A stretch of DNA of 33,156 nt, from positions 1-33,156 of the forward strand of contig JAJDUB010000045.1 of NCBI GenBank assembly GCA_022826885.1. The letters are read 5' to 3'. A model generated the notes under the pieces. It did not search any database. It was not told the origin of the DNA and worked only from the letters and a program-made list of their open reading frames with translations. Each line of letters begins with the position of its first letter. The first letter of the stretch is position 1. Position numbers and translations under genes: made by a program. The DNA is from Gammaproteobacteria bacterium (GTDB lineage: Bacteria > Pseudomonadota > Gammaproteobacteria > Eutrophobiales > Eutrophobiaceae). Shown here in pieces: positions 22,909 to 30,915 of the stretch.

Positions 22909-25065
22909 ATGATGAATATCCGCAGGTTCTCTCTCACCCTGTTGTCGAGTGCAATCGCAGGCGCTATCGCCATCGCGCCGCTGTCGGTATCAGCATGGAA
23001 CTCCAGGGACGGCACCCTGGAGATACATGGCTTTCTCGATAATACCTATCACCACCGCGATGATTACGGTATTACCAAGGAGCGGGTGCGCGGCCAGATC
23101 GAATGGTCGAAGATATTCAAGCCCACCGGCCTGTTTTCCGAGATCTCCTTTCACGGGACCCTGCGGGCCACCTACGACGGCGTGTACGACCTGAACGATG
23201 ATACTTTCGGCAAGCGCGCGGGAGGTTCGGTTACCACGACCAGTTCAGGTTCCGGCGCCCATCTACCCGTTGCCATAGGACCGAATGATGTGCCGCACCT
23301 CGTTAATGTGACTGTTGCGTTGGGAGGCACTGCAGTGGATGCACCCTGGGGCGCCTCACCGGTCAGTGCCGGAGTGCCGGCGTTGCCCGGGGGCGGAGGG
23401 TTCGGTTTCGACCTGGCGGCCAATCCCAATGAGGGACTGAAACGGGTGGGCAGCGAACTGGCTTCCACCAACAATAACGGCGGGTTCGGCGGCGGCCTGG
23501 AATTCTTTACTCCCGTCCGGCCCTGCAACGTGGATTCCCGCGGCTGCATCCCCGGTTACATGGACGCGACCCTGGACGATCTGCGCTACCCCGAGTTTAC
23601 CGACGACCACGGCTGGCTGCGGGAGATTTACATTGACGCCACCATGCCGGTCAACAACGGCGATGAGATCAACTTCCGCATCGGCCGCCAGCAGGTGGTG
23701 TGGGGCCGCACCGACCTGTTCCGGGTGCTGGACCAGGTCAACCCCATCGACTTTTCCATCCAGAGCATCTACGAGGAGTTCGAGGACAGCCGTATTCCCC
23801 TGGGGATATTCTCCGCCGAGTACCGCGCCGGCGCGGTGGGCGCTTTCGACGACCTCAACTTCCAGGTGATCTGGAACTTCGAGAAATTCCGTCCGAACAC
23901 ACTGGGACAGGGCGGCCAGCCTTACAATATCCTGCTGGCCGGCGACCTGTTCCGGGCGCTGAAGAACTGCTGGGACAACGGTTGCACCATCAACAACTTT
24001 GCCGGCGGTCTTGCCCCGGACGGGAACCTGGCGACGGATTTCCCGCGCCACGTTGTCGGCATCCGGGATGTCCACATGCCGGGCTGGGACTTCGACCAGG
24101 GCGGTGTGCGGCTGGAAGGCGTGTTCAGGAGCGTGGGCTTCTCCCTTAATGCCATGACGTTCTATTCGCAACTTCCCTCGTTGAGATCGGGGATCCCCGG
24201 CGTCAACCCGTTCCTGGGCAACCTCATCCCCCCGCAATTCTGTCCGCCGACCACACCGTCACCGGGTCTGTGGAGTCCGGCATTTGGCGCCTGTCCGTTG
24301 GGCTTTAACCCGATTGATCCTACCGATACGCCGGGTCATTTACGGGTGCGGCAATATGTGCCGGCCTTTGATATATACTTCCCGCGGCTCACCCTGCTAG
24401 GCGCGTCCGCCGACTTTTACATCGACCCGCTCAAGTCCGCGTTCCGGGTGGAGGTAGCCCATACCAGCGGTGAGGAATTCCCGAATACTGCGAGAGAACG
24501 CCTGTTTTCCGAGTCCGACGTAGTCCGCTGGGTCATCGGCTGGGACCGGCCCACCTATTTCAAGTGGCTGAACCCGAGGCGCACTTTCCTGTTGTCGGGA
24601 CAGATTTTCGGCCAGCACCTGCTTGACCATGAATCAATCACTCATCCGATAAGCGGGCGGCAGATAGGTAACCAGTTCCGGAAGAGCGATTTTCTCGGCA
24701 CCTTGCTGATCCAGGGTTTTTATCGCCAGGATCGCATTCTGCCGCGCCTGATCATAGGCCATGACTTCAGGGCCAACGCCACCGTGCTCGGGCCGGGGCT
24801 GGACTACCTGATCAGCGATCACCTGCGCCTGATCGTCGGCGCCAATATCAAGCTGGGCACCGGTGCCCGTATGGCTGATGACGGCCGTACCTCCAACGCT
24901 TATCCGCCCTTTACCAACGCGCCGGGTTGCACCACGCCCTATGTCATAGAATCCAGTTGTGGCAGTCACAGGGGCTTCGAACCGCTGGGCCGCTTCTATT
25001 CCGGCCCCATCGGCATGGCGCAGCACGAGGACGAGTTCCAGGTACTGATACGCTACCGCTTCTAA
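22909..25065 (+). CDS. DUF1302 outer-membrane beta-barrel protein
   Basis: 718 residues. A signal peptide (about 1-29, ending LSVSAWN) is followed by a long beta-rich protein with alternating aromatic strands, the family segments FLDNTYHHRDDYGITKERVRGQIEW, LREIYIDATMP, EINFRIGRQQVVWGRTDLFRVLDQVNP and WVIGWDRPTYFKWLNPRRTFLLSGQIF, and a barrel-like terminal strand FQVLIRYRF. The RQQVVWG...D motif is the DUF1302 hallmark. AGGGGGA at 22899-22905 fits the second ATG (22912) better than the first (22909). It has its own promoter-like region. It forms the outer-membrane element of the RND/YCF48/DUF1329 cassette; the transported molecule is unknown. Confidence 0.88.
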   Translation: MMNIRRFSLTLLSSAIAGAIAIAPLSVSAWNSRDGTLEIHGFLDNTYHHRDDYGITKERVRGQIEWSKIFKPTGLFSEISFHGTLRATYDGVYDLNDDTFGKRAGGSVTTTSSGSGAHLPVAIGPNDVPHLVNVTVALGGTAVDAPWGASPVSAGVPALPGGGGFGFDLAANPNEGLKRVGSELASTNNNGGFGGGLEFFTPVRPCNVDSRGCIPGYMDATLDDLRYPEFTDDHGWLREIYIDATMPVNNGDEINFRIGRQQVVWGRTDLFRVLDQVNPIDFSIQSIYEEFEDSRIPLGIFSAEYRAGAVGAFDDLNFQVIWNFEKFRPNTLGQGGQPYNILLAGDLFRALKNCWDNGCTINNFAGGLAPDGNLATDFPRHVVGIRDVHMPGWDFDQGGVRLEGVFRSVGFSLNAMTFYSQLPSLRSGIPGVNPFLGNLIPPQFCPPTTPSPGLWSPAFGACPLGFNPIDPTDTPGHLRVRQYVPAFDIYFPRLTLLGASADFYIDPLKSAFRVEVAHTSGEEFPNTARERLFSESDVVRWVIGWDRPTYFKWLNPRRTFLLSGQIFGQHLLDHESITHPISGRQIGNQFRKSDFLGTLLIQGFYRQDRILPRLIIGHDFRANATVLGPGLDYLISDHLRLIVGANIKLGTGARMADDGRTSNAYPPFTNAPGCTTPYVIESSCGSHRGFEPLGRFYSGPIGMAQHEDEFQVLIRYRF

Positions 25066-25093
25066 GAAAATACAGGAAGGAGGCTTAAGAACC

Positions 25094-26401
25094 ATGAAAA
25101 TGTATATGAAGTATCTCGCTGTTCTGCCGTTGTTCGCCCTGAGTCTGGCGGCTTCGGCGGATTTCACCGAAGAAGATGTAAGAAATTCGTTTTATCCTTA
25201 CGAAAACTGGACGCCGGAATTTCCCGGTTACACCCCCGGCATGGTGATCGACCAGAGCAACGTGGAGCAGTTCAAGGATATACTCGATCCTGCCTTGTAC
25301 GACCACATCATAAACGGTCAGACGGCGCTGCAAACCAAGGTGACGGAATCCCTGGAACTGCACCCAAACTATATCAAGGCGACGATGGAAGCCGTAAACA
25401 GCCCGCCCAGCCTAAGCGCTGACGGCCTGGTGGATAATTTTGTTGCCGGGCGCGCCTTTCCTGCCGAGCCCGACCCCAATGATCCCCAGGCCGGTTTGAA
25501 GATGGCCTGGAATTACCAGTACGGCTATAACTGGGGCGACAATGCGGCAATCTCCCCGTTTTACTGGAAGTTCAGGAATGCCAAAACCGGGAAACTGGAA
25601 CGCACCATCAAGTGGAGCTTCCATTTCCTTAACTGGAAACACCGTGTCAACCAGGACCCGGTTCCGGAGTTCGAAGACAACCCGGCCGAGTTGTTCCGGT
25701 CCGTTTATGTACTGGCAAGGGAACCGTTCGATATCGCCAATACCCAGCTCCTGATCCACCGCTACAAGAACGACCTGAAACGTGATGACGCCTGGTTGTA
25801 CCTGGGCTTCCAGCGGCGGGTGCGCCGCCTGGCCACGGGGCAGACGACGGATTCATTCCTGGGCACGGATATCATGATCGAGGACTTTGAAGGCTACAAC
25901 AACCGCGTGTCCGACTACAACTGGGAGTATATCGGCACCAAGAACGGTTTCCTGCCGTTCCATAACCATGACGAACTGGAACTGGCCACCGATATGCCGC
26001 CGGAACCCGATGGTTACCAGTTCGTTGACGTGGAAGGGTGCTTCCCCAAGACCACCTGGGAACTGCGCAAGGTCTATGAACTGCACGGGACGCCGAAGGA
26101 TCCGAACCACCCATTGAGCCGGCGGGTGATGTATATCGATGCGCAGACGTACACCATTCCGCGCCAGGCCGAGTTCGACCGCAAGGGCGACCTGTGGAAA
26201 TCTTTTTCCATCTGCCAGGCCTACCCGGACCGGCACTTGCCCGGGAACAAGGGCTCCGGCGTCGCCATCGATAATTGCTTCATGATGTACGACGTGCAGG
26301 CCCAGCACTGCACCACCGGCCAGTTCAAGGGCCAGCTTGACCCGACCCTGAACCCGCCGCAGATGTTCACGGTGCAGAACCTGCGCAAGAGCGGAAGGTA
26401 G
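25094..26401 (+). CDS. DUF1329 periplasmic/outer-membrane-associated protein, copy 1
   Basis: 435 residues. A signal peptide (MKMYMKYLAVLPLFALSLAASA) precedes a LolA/LolB-like curved sheet. The family core LYLGFQRRVRRLATGQTTDSFLGTDIMIEDFEGYNNRVSDYNWEYIG is present, as are WELRKVYELHG and YIDAQTYTIPRQAEFDRKGDLWKSF. DUF1329 proteins are nearly always encoded next to DUF1302. The fold suggests a carrier that shields a hydrophobic ligand between membranes. AGGAAGGAGG at 25073-25083 precedes the ATG, so translation is probably strong. A terminator-like hairpin follows the gene. Confidence 0.88.
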   Translation: MKMYMKYLAVLPLFALSLAASADFTEEDVRNSFYPYENWTPEFPGYTPGMVIDQSNVEQFKDILDPALYDHIINGQTALQTKVTESLELHPNYIKATMEAVNSPPSLSADGLVDNFVAGRAFPAEPDPNDPQAGLKMAWNYQYGYNWGDNAAISPFYWKFRNAKTGKLERTIKWSFHFLNWKHRVNQDPVPEFEDNPAELFRSVYVLAREPFDIANTQLLIHRYKNDLKRDDAWLYLGFQRRVRRLATGQTTDSFLGTDIMIEDFEGYNNRVSDYNWEYIGTKNGFLPFHNHDELELATDMPPEPDGYQFVDVEGCFPKTTWELRKVYELHGTPKDPNHPLSRRVMYIDAQTYTIPRQAEFDRKGDLWKSFSICQAYPDRHLPGNKGSGVAIDNCFMMYDVQAQHCTTGQFKGQLDPTLNPPQMFTVQNLRKSGR

Positions 26402-26412
26402 TATGGTTTGTA

Positions 26413-26449
26413 TCGGGGACAGATTTTAAATCTGTCCCCGATTTTTTTT
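26413..26449 (+). terminator. Rho-independent terminator-like hairpin
   Basis: Exact 14-bp arms TCGGGGACAGATTT (26413-26426) and AAATCTGTCCCCGA (26428-26441) are followed directly by eight T (26442-26449). The arms belong to the same GGGGAC(A/G)GATTT family as the repeats at 6 and 29301, so a repeat appears to serve as a terminator. It closes the envelope operon; the next ATG is only seven bases after the T-run. Confidence 0.8.
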
Positions 26450-26456
26450 ATATCCA

Positions 26457-27047
26457 ATGTCTGAGAACGTTGATTTAAAGTTTTTCTTCAATTTCCGAAG
26501 TCCCTATTGTTATCTCGCCAGCAAGACGATGTTCAGCCTGGTGGATGACTACCATGTTAATTTCGTCTGGAAACCCCTGGCCGGGTGGAACGGCCGTTCG
26601 GCCCCAGAGCGCGCCAAGGTAAAGATTCCCCTGACCAGGCAGGACGTGGCCCGCTGGGCGAAACGCATGAATATCCCCTGTATCCCGCCGCCTATTACCA
26701 CCGATCCCACTCCGGCCGGGGTCGGATCGCTACTGGCCCTGGAAAAGGGTTGCCTGCGGGCATATGTCGCACGGGTGATGGATACCGAGTGGGGGCAGGG
26801 CGTGGATATCGGCCAGACCGAAACGCTGGTGGACATCGCCCGGCAGATCGGCCTCGACCCCGATGAGTTCAGCGCGTCGCTGAACGATCCGGCCAGGCAG
26901 AAAATTCTCGAAGACAACTGGCGGGAGGCACAGGAATCCGGCGTAATCGGCGTACCGACATTCGTCATGGAAGACCAGATCTTCTGGGGCAACGACCGCA
27001 TCGATTTCGTCCATGACCATTTAAGCGAACTTGGATTGAAGAAATAA
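26457..27047 (+). CDS. 2-hydroxychromene-2-carboxylate isomerase-like (DsbA/GST-kappa fold) protein
   Basis: 196 residues of the DsbA-like/GST-kappa fold. LKFFFNFRSPYCYLASKTM has Ser-Pro-Tyr where thiol oxidoreductases have CxxC; this is the glutathione-binding serine of NahD-type isomerases. GVIGVPTFVMEDQIFWGNDRIDFV contains the cis-proline. NahD isomerises 2-hydroxychromene-2-carboxylate in naphthalene catabolism with glutathione; relatives do other glutathione-linked isomerisations or conjugations. There is no signal peptide and no clear ribosome-binding site: the ATG stands just behind the terminator T-run at 26442-26449. It is 11 bp upstream of the dehalogenase gene. Confidence 0.85.
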   Translation: MSENVDLKFFFNFRSPYCYLASKTMFSLVDDYHVNFVWKPLAGWNGRSAPERAKVKIPLTRQDVARWAKRMNIPCIPPPITTDPTPAGVGSLLALEKGCLRAYVARVMDTEWGQGVDIGQTETLVDIARQIGLDPDEFSASLNDPARQKILEDNWREAQESGVIGVPTFVMEDQIFWGNDRIDFVHDHLSELGLKK

Positions 27048-27058
27048 CGCCCCTGACC

Positions 27059-29314
27059 ATGAGACTCTTCTCCCACAAAAACCGCGCCATGCACATGGGC
27101 CCATTCCCCCTGGAACGGCTGGCCCGCGGCAATTCAATCCCTGAAAACTCACCCGCCGGGAAACTTCAGAAGCGGAAAACGGCTGCTCCGGACAACCCCG
27201 GCTCCATGGCCGGCGCGTTCCGCGAATATATCGACCTGTTCGACCGCATGCGCCTGGGGGACCCGGCGCCCAGACAGGCGCCTGTTCCGTCAGATCCGGT
27301 GGAGCGCGCCGATCACCTGAAAGCCGGTTGTTACAACCTCGACGTCAGCATGGCGGCAACCTGCGCTATTCCCGAACAGGCAATCCTGGCTGAACCCGTC
27401 GTTAACGAGTCCCTGGCGCAGGCGCAGGAAAAGGAATACCAGGCCGGCTCGGCGACCAATGTCATGGCCGAGACTACTGTCCGGGAAGGCCGGGAGGCCT
27501 GGCAGCGTTCCCTGGAGGATGCGAAAAAGGAGTTCAACCATGGCTATGCCCTGGTCCTGCTGTTCGAGTACACCAGGGAACCGGATCCCGATGTTGACGA
27601 CGAAACCTGGCTGGCCGGCACCCAGGCGCAGCGGGCAGCCGTCAGGGTGGCCGAAGCGGCGGCAGTCATGGTGAACTACATCCGTTTCCTGGGCTTTGAG
27701 GCGACATTGCACACGGCCACGGCCAGCGACCTTGACCTGGATTACCTGCTGCTTTGCAGCGGCCTGGGTGAGGTTACGGGGAAAAACGGCAGCAGTGCGG
27801 TCACCAATCCCTACCTGGGGGATCAATTCGGTATGGCCGTGGTTTCGACGACCATGGAGTTGGCCGTCGATAAACCATTGGCGGAACGAGGGCTTATGGA
27901 ATCCCTGAAGTCCCACGGCCCGGGCTGGTGGCTGGGACTGGGCGGCGCGCGGCCGGGTTACAAGGGCAGGCTGTTCAAAAACAGGCCGTTTCGCCTGGGC
28001 CCTTATCCAATGGAAAAACTGAAACCGCAGGAGACCACCACGACTCTCATCGACGAGCAGAACGTCCCGCGTGTTCCGAAACGCCACGACATGTTCATCC
28101 GGGCTGCCCTGGGCGACCTGGGCGACAAGGCGCAGCAGGAACTGCACAATTTCCGCATGATCACCAAGTCGCCCTACGGCCATGCCATGATACCGCCCCT
28201 GGGCGCCATGGTGCCGCTGCAGTACGGCAAGGAAGCGGATGACATCGCGCCCGGGACGGATGACCCGAAGAAAAACGCGGAGGCGGTGAAGGCGGCCCTG
28301 TACTACATGGGCGCGGACATGGTGGGTATCTGTGAGTTGCCCGAAAATGCCTGGTATTCCCACGATACGTACGGTTCGGAGTTAAAGCCGTACCATAAGT
28401 ACGGGATCGCCATCCTGGTGGACCAGGGTTACGAGACCATGGAAGGCGCCAGCGGGGATGACTGGATCAGCGGCGCGCAGAGCATGCGCGCCTACTTGCG
28501 CGCCCAACTCATCGGCGGCGTTGTCGGCGCCCATATCCGTTCCCTGGGGTACTCGGCCCGGGGCCACAGCGTCATGGACCAGGACGTCCTGCATATCCCG
28601 ATCATCCTGGAAGCGGGCCTGGGCGAATTGAGCCGCATCGGTGAACTGGTGCTGAACCCCTACGTGGGTCCGCGCTTCAAGTCCGGCATCATCACGACCG
28701 ACCTGCCGTTGTTGCCCGATAAACCCATAGATTTCGGCCTGCAGGACTTTTGTGAGAAATGCACCAAGTGCGCCCGGGAATGCCCGTGCCAGGCGATCCC
28801 CTACGGCGACAAGATCATGTTCAACGGCTATGAAATGTGGAAGCCGGACGTGGAGAAATGCGCCCGTTACCGTATCACCAACGCCGCGGGCGCCCTGTGC
28901 GGCCGCTGCATGAAGACCTGCCCCTGGAATATCGAAGGGGTATTGTCCGAAAAACCCTTCCTGTGGGCAGCCATGAACCTGCCGTTCACCCGCGGGTGGA
29001 TCGCCAGGCTGGATGATGCGGTAGGCAACGGTTTGATCAACCCGGTAAAGAAAGGGTGGTGGGACCTCGATTCCGATGCGGAAGGCAACATCATACCTGC
29101 CGAGCGGACCAACCGCCGCCAGTTTTCCAAACGCACCAACATGGACCCGGAGAAACAGAGCATGGGCTGTTACCCGGCAGAGATAGCATCCCCGCCGGTT
29201 GCGGAACAGCCGGTGATCCTGCACCGGAAGATCGCGGTGCAAAAATACAAGAGTGCGGAAAGTCCGGAAGAATACAAGGCCCGGAAAAACGGGGATAACC
29301 GGGGACGGATTTGA
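27059..29314 (+). CDS. rdhA: Cytoplasmic reductive dehalogenase (RdhA-like, corrinoid/2x4Fe-4S)
   Basis: 751 residues. The N-terminal part (about 1-295) and the central part (about 300-560) are similar to each other: MGPFPLERL / LGPYPMEKL, VNYIRFLGFEA / GAHIRSLGYSA, CSGLGEVTGKNGSSAVTNPYLGDQFGMAVVSTT / EAGLGELSRIGELVLNPYVGPRFKSGIITTD. This is the duplicated cobalamin-binding (CblC/nitroreductase-like) plan of NpRdhA-type enzymes. The ferredoxin part follows: C565xxC568xxC571xxxC575P and C601-x12-C614xxC617xxxC621P, ligands for two 4Fe-4S clusters. There is no twin-arginine signal and no rdhB anchor gene, so it is a cytoplasmic, catabolic enzyme and not a respiratory one. The fused reductase domain of BhbA-like enzymes is absent, so an external ferredoxin/reductase is needed. 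The next gene starts inside its last codons. Confidence 0.88.
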   Translation: MRLFSHKNRAMHMGPFPLERLARGNSIPENSPAGKLQKRKTAAPDNPGSMAGAFREYIDLFDRMRLGDPAPRQAPVPSDPVERADHLKAGCYNLDVSMAATCAIPEQAILAEPVVNESLAQAQEKEYQAGSATNVMAETTVREGREAWQRSLEDAKKEFNHGYALVLLFEYTREPDPDVDDETWLAGTQAQRAAVRVAEAAAVMVNYIRFLGFEATLHTATASDLDLDYLLLCSGLGEVTGKNGSSAVTNPYLGDQFGMAVVSTTMELAVDKPLAERGLMESLKSHGPGWWLGLGGARPGYKGRLFKNRPFRLGPYPMEKLKPQETTTTLIDEQNVPRVPKRHDMFIRAALGDLGDKAQQELHNFRMITKSPYGHAMIPPLGAMVPLQYGKEADDIAPGTDDPKKNAEAVKAALYYMGADMVGICELPENAWYSHDTYGSELKPYHKYGIAILVDQGYETMEGASGDDWISGAQSMRAYLRAQLIGGVVGAHIRSLGYSARGHSVMDQDVLHIPIILEAGLGELSRIGELVLNPYVGPRFKSGIITTDLPLLPDKPIDFGLQDFCEKCTKCARECPCQAIPYGDKIMFNGYEMWKPDVEKCARYRITNAAGALCGRCMKTCPWNIEGVLSEKPFLWAAMNLPFTRGWIARLDDAVGNGLINPVKKGWWDLDSDAEGNIIPAERTNRRQFSKRTNMDPEKQSMGCYPAEIASPPVAEQPVILHRKIAVQKYKSAESPEEYKARKNGDNRGRI

Positions 29315-29325
29315 AATCCGTCCCC
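29301..29325. repeat. Palindrome spanning the rdhA stop and the monooxygenase start
   Basis: GGGGACGGATTT (29301-29312) and AAATCCGTCCCC (29314-29325) are exact 12-bp arms around a single G. The rdhA stop TGA (29312-29314) and the TTG start of the next gene (29311) both lie in the centre. The repeat codes for the end of RdhA (RGRI) in one frame and the beginning of the monooxygenase (KSVPN) in another. Confidence 0.9.
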
Positions 29326-30861
29326 AACAACGTACGCCCCTATACCGGCGCTGAATTTCTTGAGGACCTGAAAGACGACCGGGAAGTGTGGATCTATGGG
29401 GAGCGGGTCCCGGACGTGACGGAGCACCCTGCGTTTCGCAACCCTGCCAGGATGATGGCCCGCCTTTACGATGCGCTGCATAATAATGAGAAGTACCCGC
29501 ACCTGCGCACCGATACAGATACCGGTAACGGCGGTTTTACGCATCCCTATTTTAAAGTGGCGAAAACGCGCGAGGACGTGATCGCGCAACGCGAGGCGAT
29601 CGCTCAGTGGGCGCGGCTGACCTACGGCTGGATGGGGCGTACTCCTGACTACAAGGCCAGCCTGATGCTGACCCTGGGATTCAACCCGGAGTATTTCGGC
29701 GATTATGCCGGTAATGCCCTGAACTGGTACAGGAACGCCCAGGAGCGCGTGCCTTTCCTGAACCATGCCCTGGTCAATCCCCCGGTGGACCGCAATAAAC
29801 CCCATGAGGAAATCGAGGACGTCTATATGCACTGTGTCGGGGAAACGGACGAGGGCATCATAATTTCAGGCGCCAAGGTGGTAGCCACCGGGTCAGCCTT
29901 GACACACTACAATTTCCTCGGGCAATACGGACCCATACCCATAAAAGACAAACGCTTTGCCCTTTCCGGCATGTTGAGCATGAACGCTCCCGGGGTCAAG
30001 CTGATTTGCCGGCCCTCCTACGCATACACTGCGGAAGTCATGGGGAGCCCGTTTGACAACCCGTTATCCAGCCGCCTTGATGAGAACGACGCCATACTGG
30101 TCCTGGACAATGCCCTGATGCGCTGGGAAGACATCTTTATTTACGAGGACCTGGACGCGGCCAGCACATTCCTGGGCACCTCCGGCTGGGCCTATACCTT
30201 CGCCTTTCACGGTTGCACCAGGCTTGCGGTAAAGTTTGATTTCATTACCGGATTGTTCATGAAAGCCCTGGAGATTACCGGCGCCAAGGACTTTCGCGGC
30301 GTGCAGGTAGCCATCGGTGAAATGATCGTCTGGCGCCACCTGTTCTGGGCCTTGTCGGATGCCATGTGCGGTATGCCCGACGACTTCAAGGGAGCGAAAG
30401 TGCCCAACGGCCACGCCGGGCACGTGTACCGGGTGCTGATGACCATAGCCTACCCCCGCGCCAAGGAATTGATCGAGAACATGGTCGCCAGCGGCCTGAT
30501 CTACCTGAATTCCCACGCGACGGATTTCAGCGTGCCGGAATTGAAAGGTTACCTGGACAAATACCTGCGCGGTTCTTACGGCCATGATGCGGAAGACCGG
30601 GTCAAGACCATGCGCCTGTTGTGGGATGCCATCGGGACGGAGTTCGGCGGACGCCATGAACTGTATGAGCGGAACTACTCCGGCAATAATGAAAACATCC
30701 GCATCGAGGCGTTATGGAATGCCCAGGGGTCCGGCCTGGATAAGCAACTCAAGGACTTTGCCCAGCAGTGCATGGATGAATACGACGTCAACGGCTGGAC
30801 CGTGGGCGACCTGGTCAATCCCCATGACGTCAACCTGTTCATGAATAAATCCGGGGATTGA
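29311..30861 (+). CDS. hpaB: HpaB/TftD-family FADH2-dependent phenol monooxygenase
   Basis: 516 residues, the normal length for 4-hydroxyphenylacetate 3-monooxygenase and the chlorophenol 4-monooxygenases TftD/HadA. Family features: YTGAEFLEDLKDDREVWIYGERV at the N terminus, GRTPDYKASLMLT, VDRNKPHEE, ETDEGIIISGAKVVATGSALTHYNFLG, SRLDENDAILVLDNALMRWEDIFIYED, and GTEFGGRHELYERNYSGNNENIR at the end. It ortho- or para-hydroxylates phenols with reduced FAD from a separate reductase, and family members can release halide. No HpaC-type reductase is in the window. The only usable start is TTG 29311, inside a palindrome; an in-frame stop lies at 29296. It sits between rdhA and an intradiol dioxygenase, which favours a halophenol substrate. 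Confidence 0.88.
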   Translation: MKSVPNNVRPYTGAEFLEDLKDDREVWIYGERVPDVTEHPAFRNPARMMARLYDALHNNEKYPHLRTDTDTGNGGFTHPYFKVAKTREDVIAQREAIAQWARLTYGWMGRTPDYKASLMLTLGFNPEYFGDYAGNALNWYRNAQERVPFLNHALVNPPVDRNKPHEEIEDVYMHCVGETDEGIIISGAKVVATGSALTHYNFLGQYGPIPIKDKRFALSGMLSMNAPGVKLICRPSYAYTAEVMGSPFDNPLSSRLDENDAILVLDNALMRWEDIFIYEDLDAASTFLGTSGWAYTFAFHGCTRLAVKFDFITGLFMKALEITGAKDFRGVQVAIGEMIVWRHLFWALSDAMCGMPDDFKGAKVPNGHAGHVYRVLMTIAYPRAKELIENMVASGLIYLNSHATDFSVPELKGYLDKYLRGSYGHDAEDRVKTMRLLWDAIGTEFGGRHELYERNYSGNNENIRIEALWNAQGSGLDKQLKDFAQQCMDEYDVNGWTVGDLVNPHDVNLFMNKSGD

Positions 30862-30913
30862 TTTATCCGCATGATTTATTTTATCTGCGTTCATCTGCGT
30901 CATCTGCGGATAA
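30861..30913. repeat. CTGCGGATAA-family repeat before the second DUF1329 gene
   Basis: ATTTATCCGCA at 30861-30871 is followed by the tandem ATCTGCGTTCATCTGCGTCATCTGCGG run and ends in CTGCGGATAA at 30904-30913, two bases before the ATG. It uses the same words as the repeat at 2391-2501, and there too the CTGCGGATAA copy ends close to an ATG. Confidence 0.75.
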
Positions 30914-30915
30914 TC

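Noticed and set aside
27290..28363. A 357-residue minus-strand frame inside rdhA
   Set aside because: It is opposite a gene with two Fe-S motifs and an internal duplication, and has no motif of its own.
27059..29314. Respiratory (organohalide-respiring) dehalogenase
   Set aside because: It has no twin-arginine signal peptide and no small membrane-anchor rdhB gene on either side; the neighbours are oxygen-dependent enzymes.
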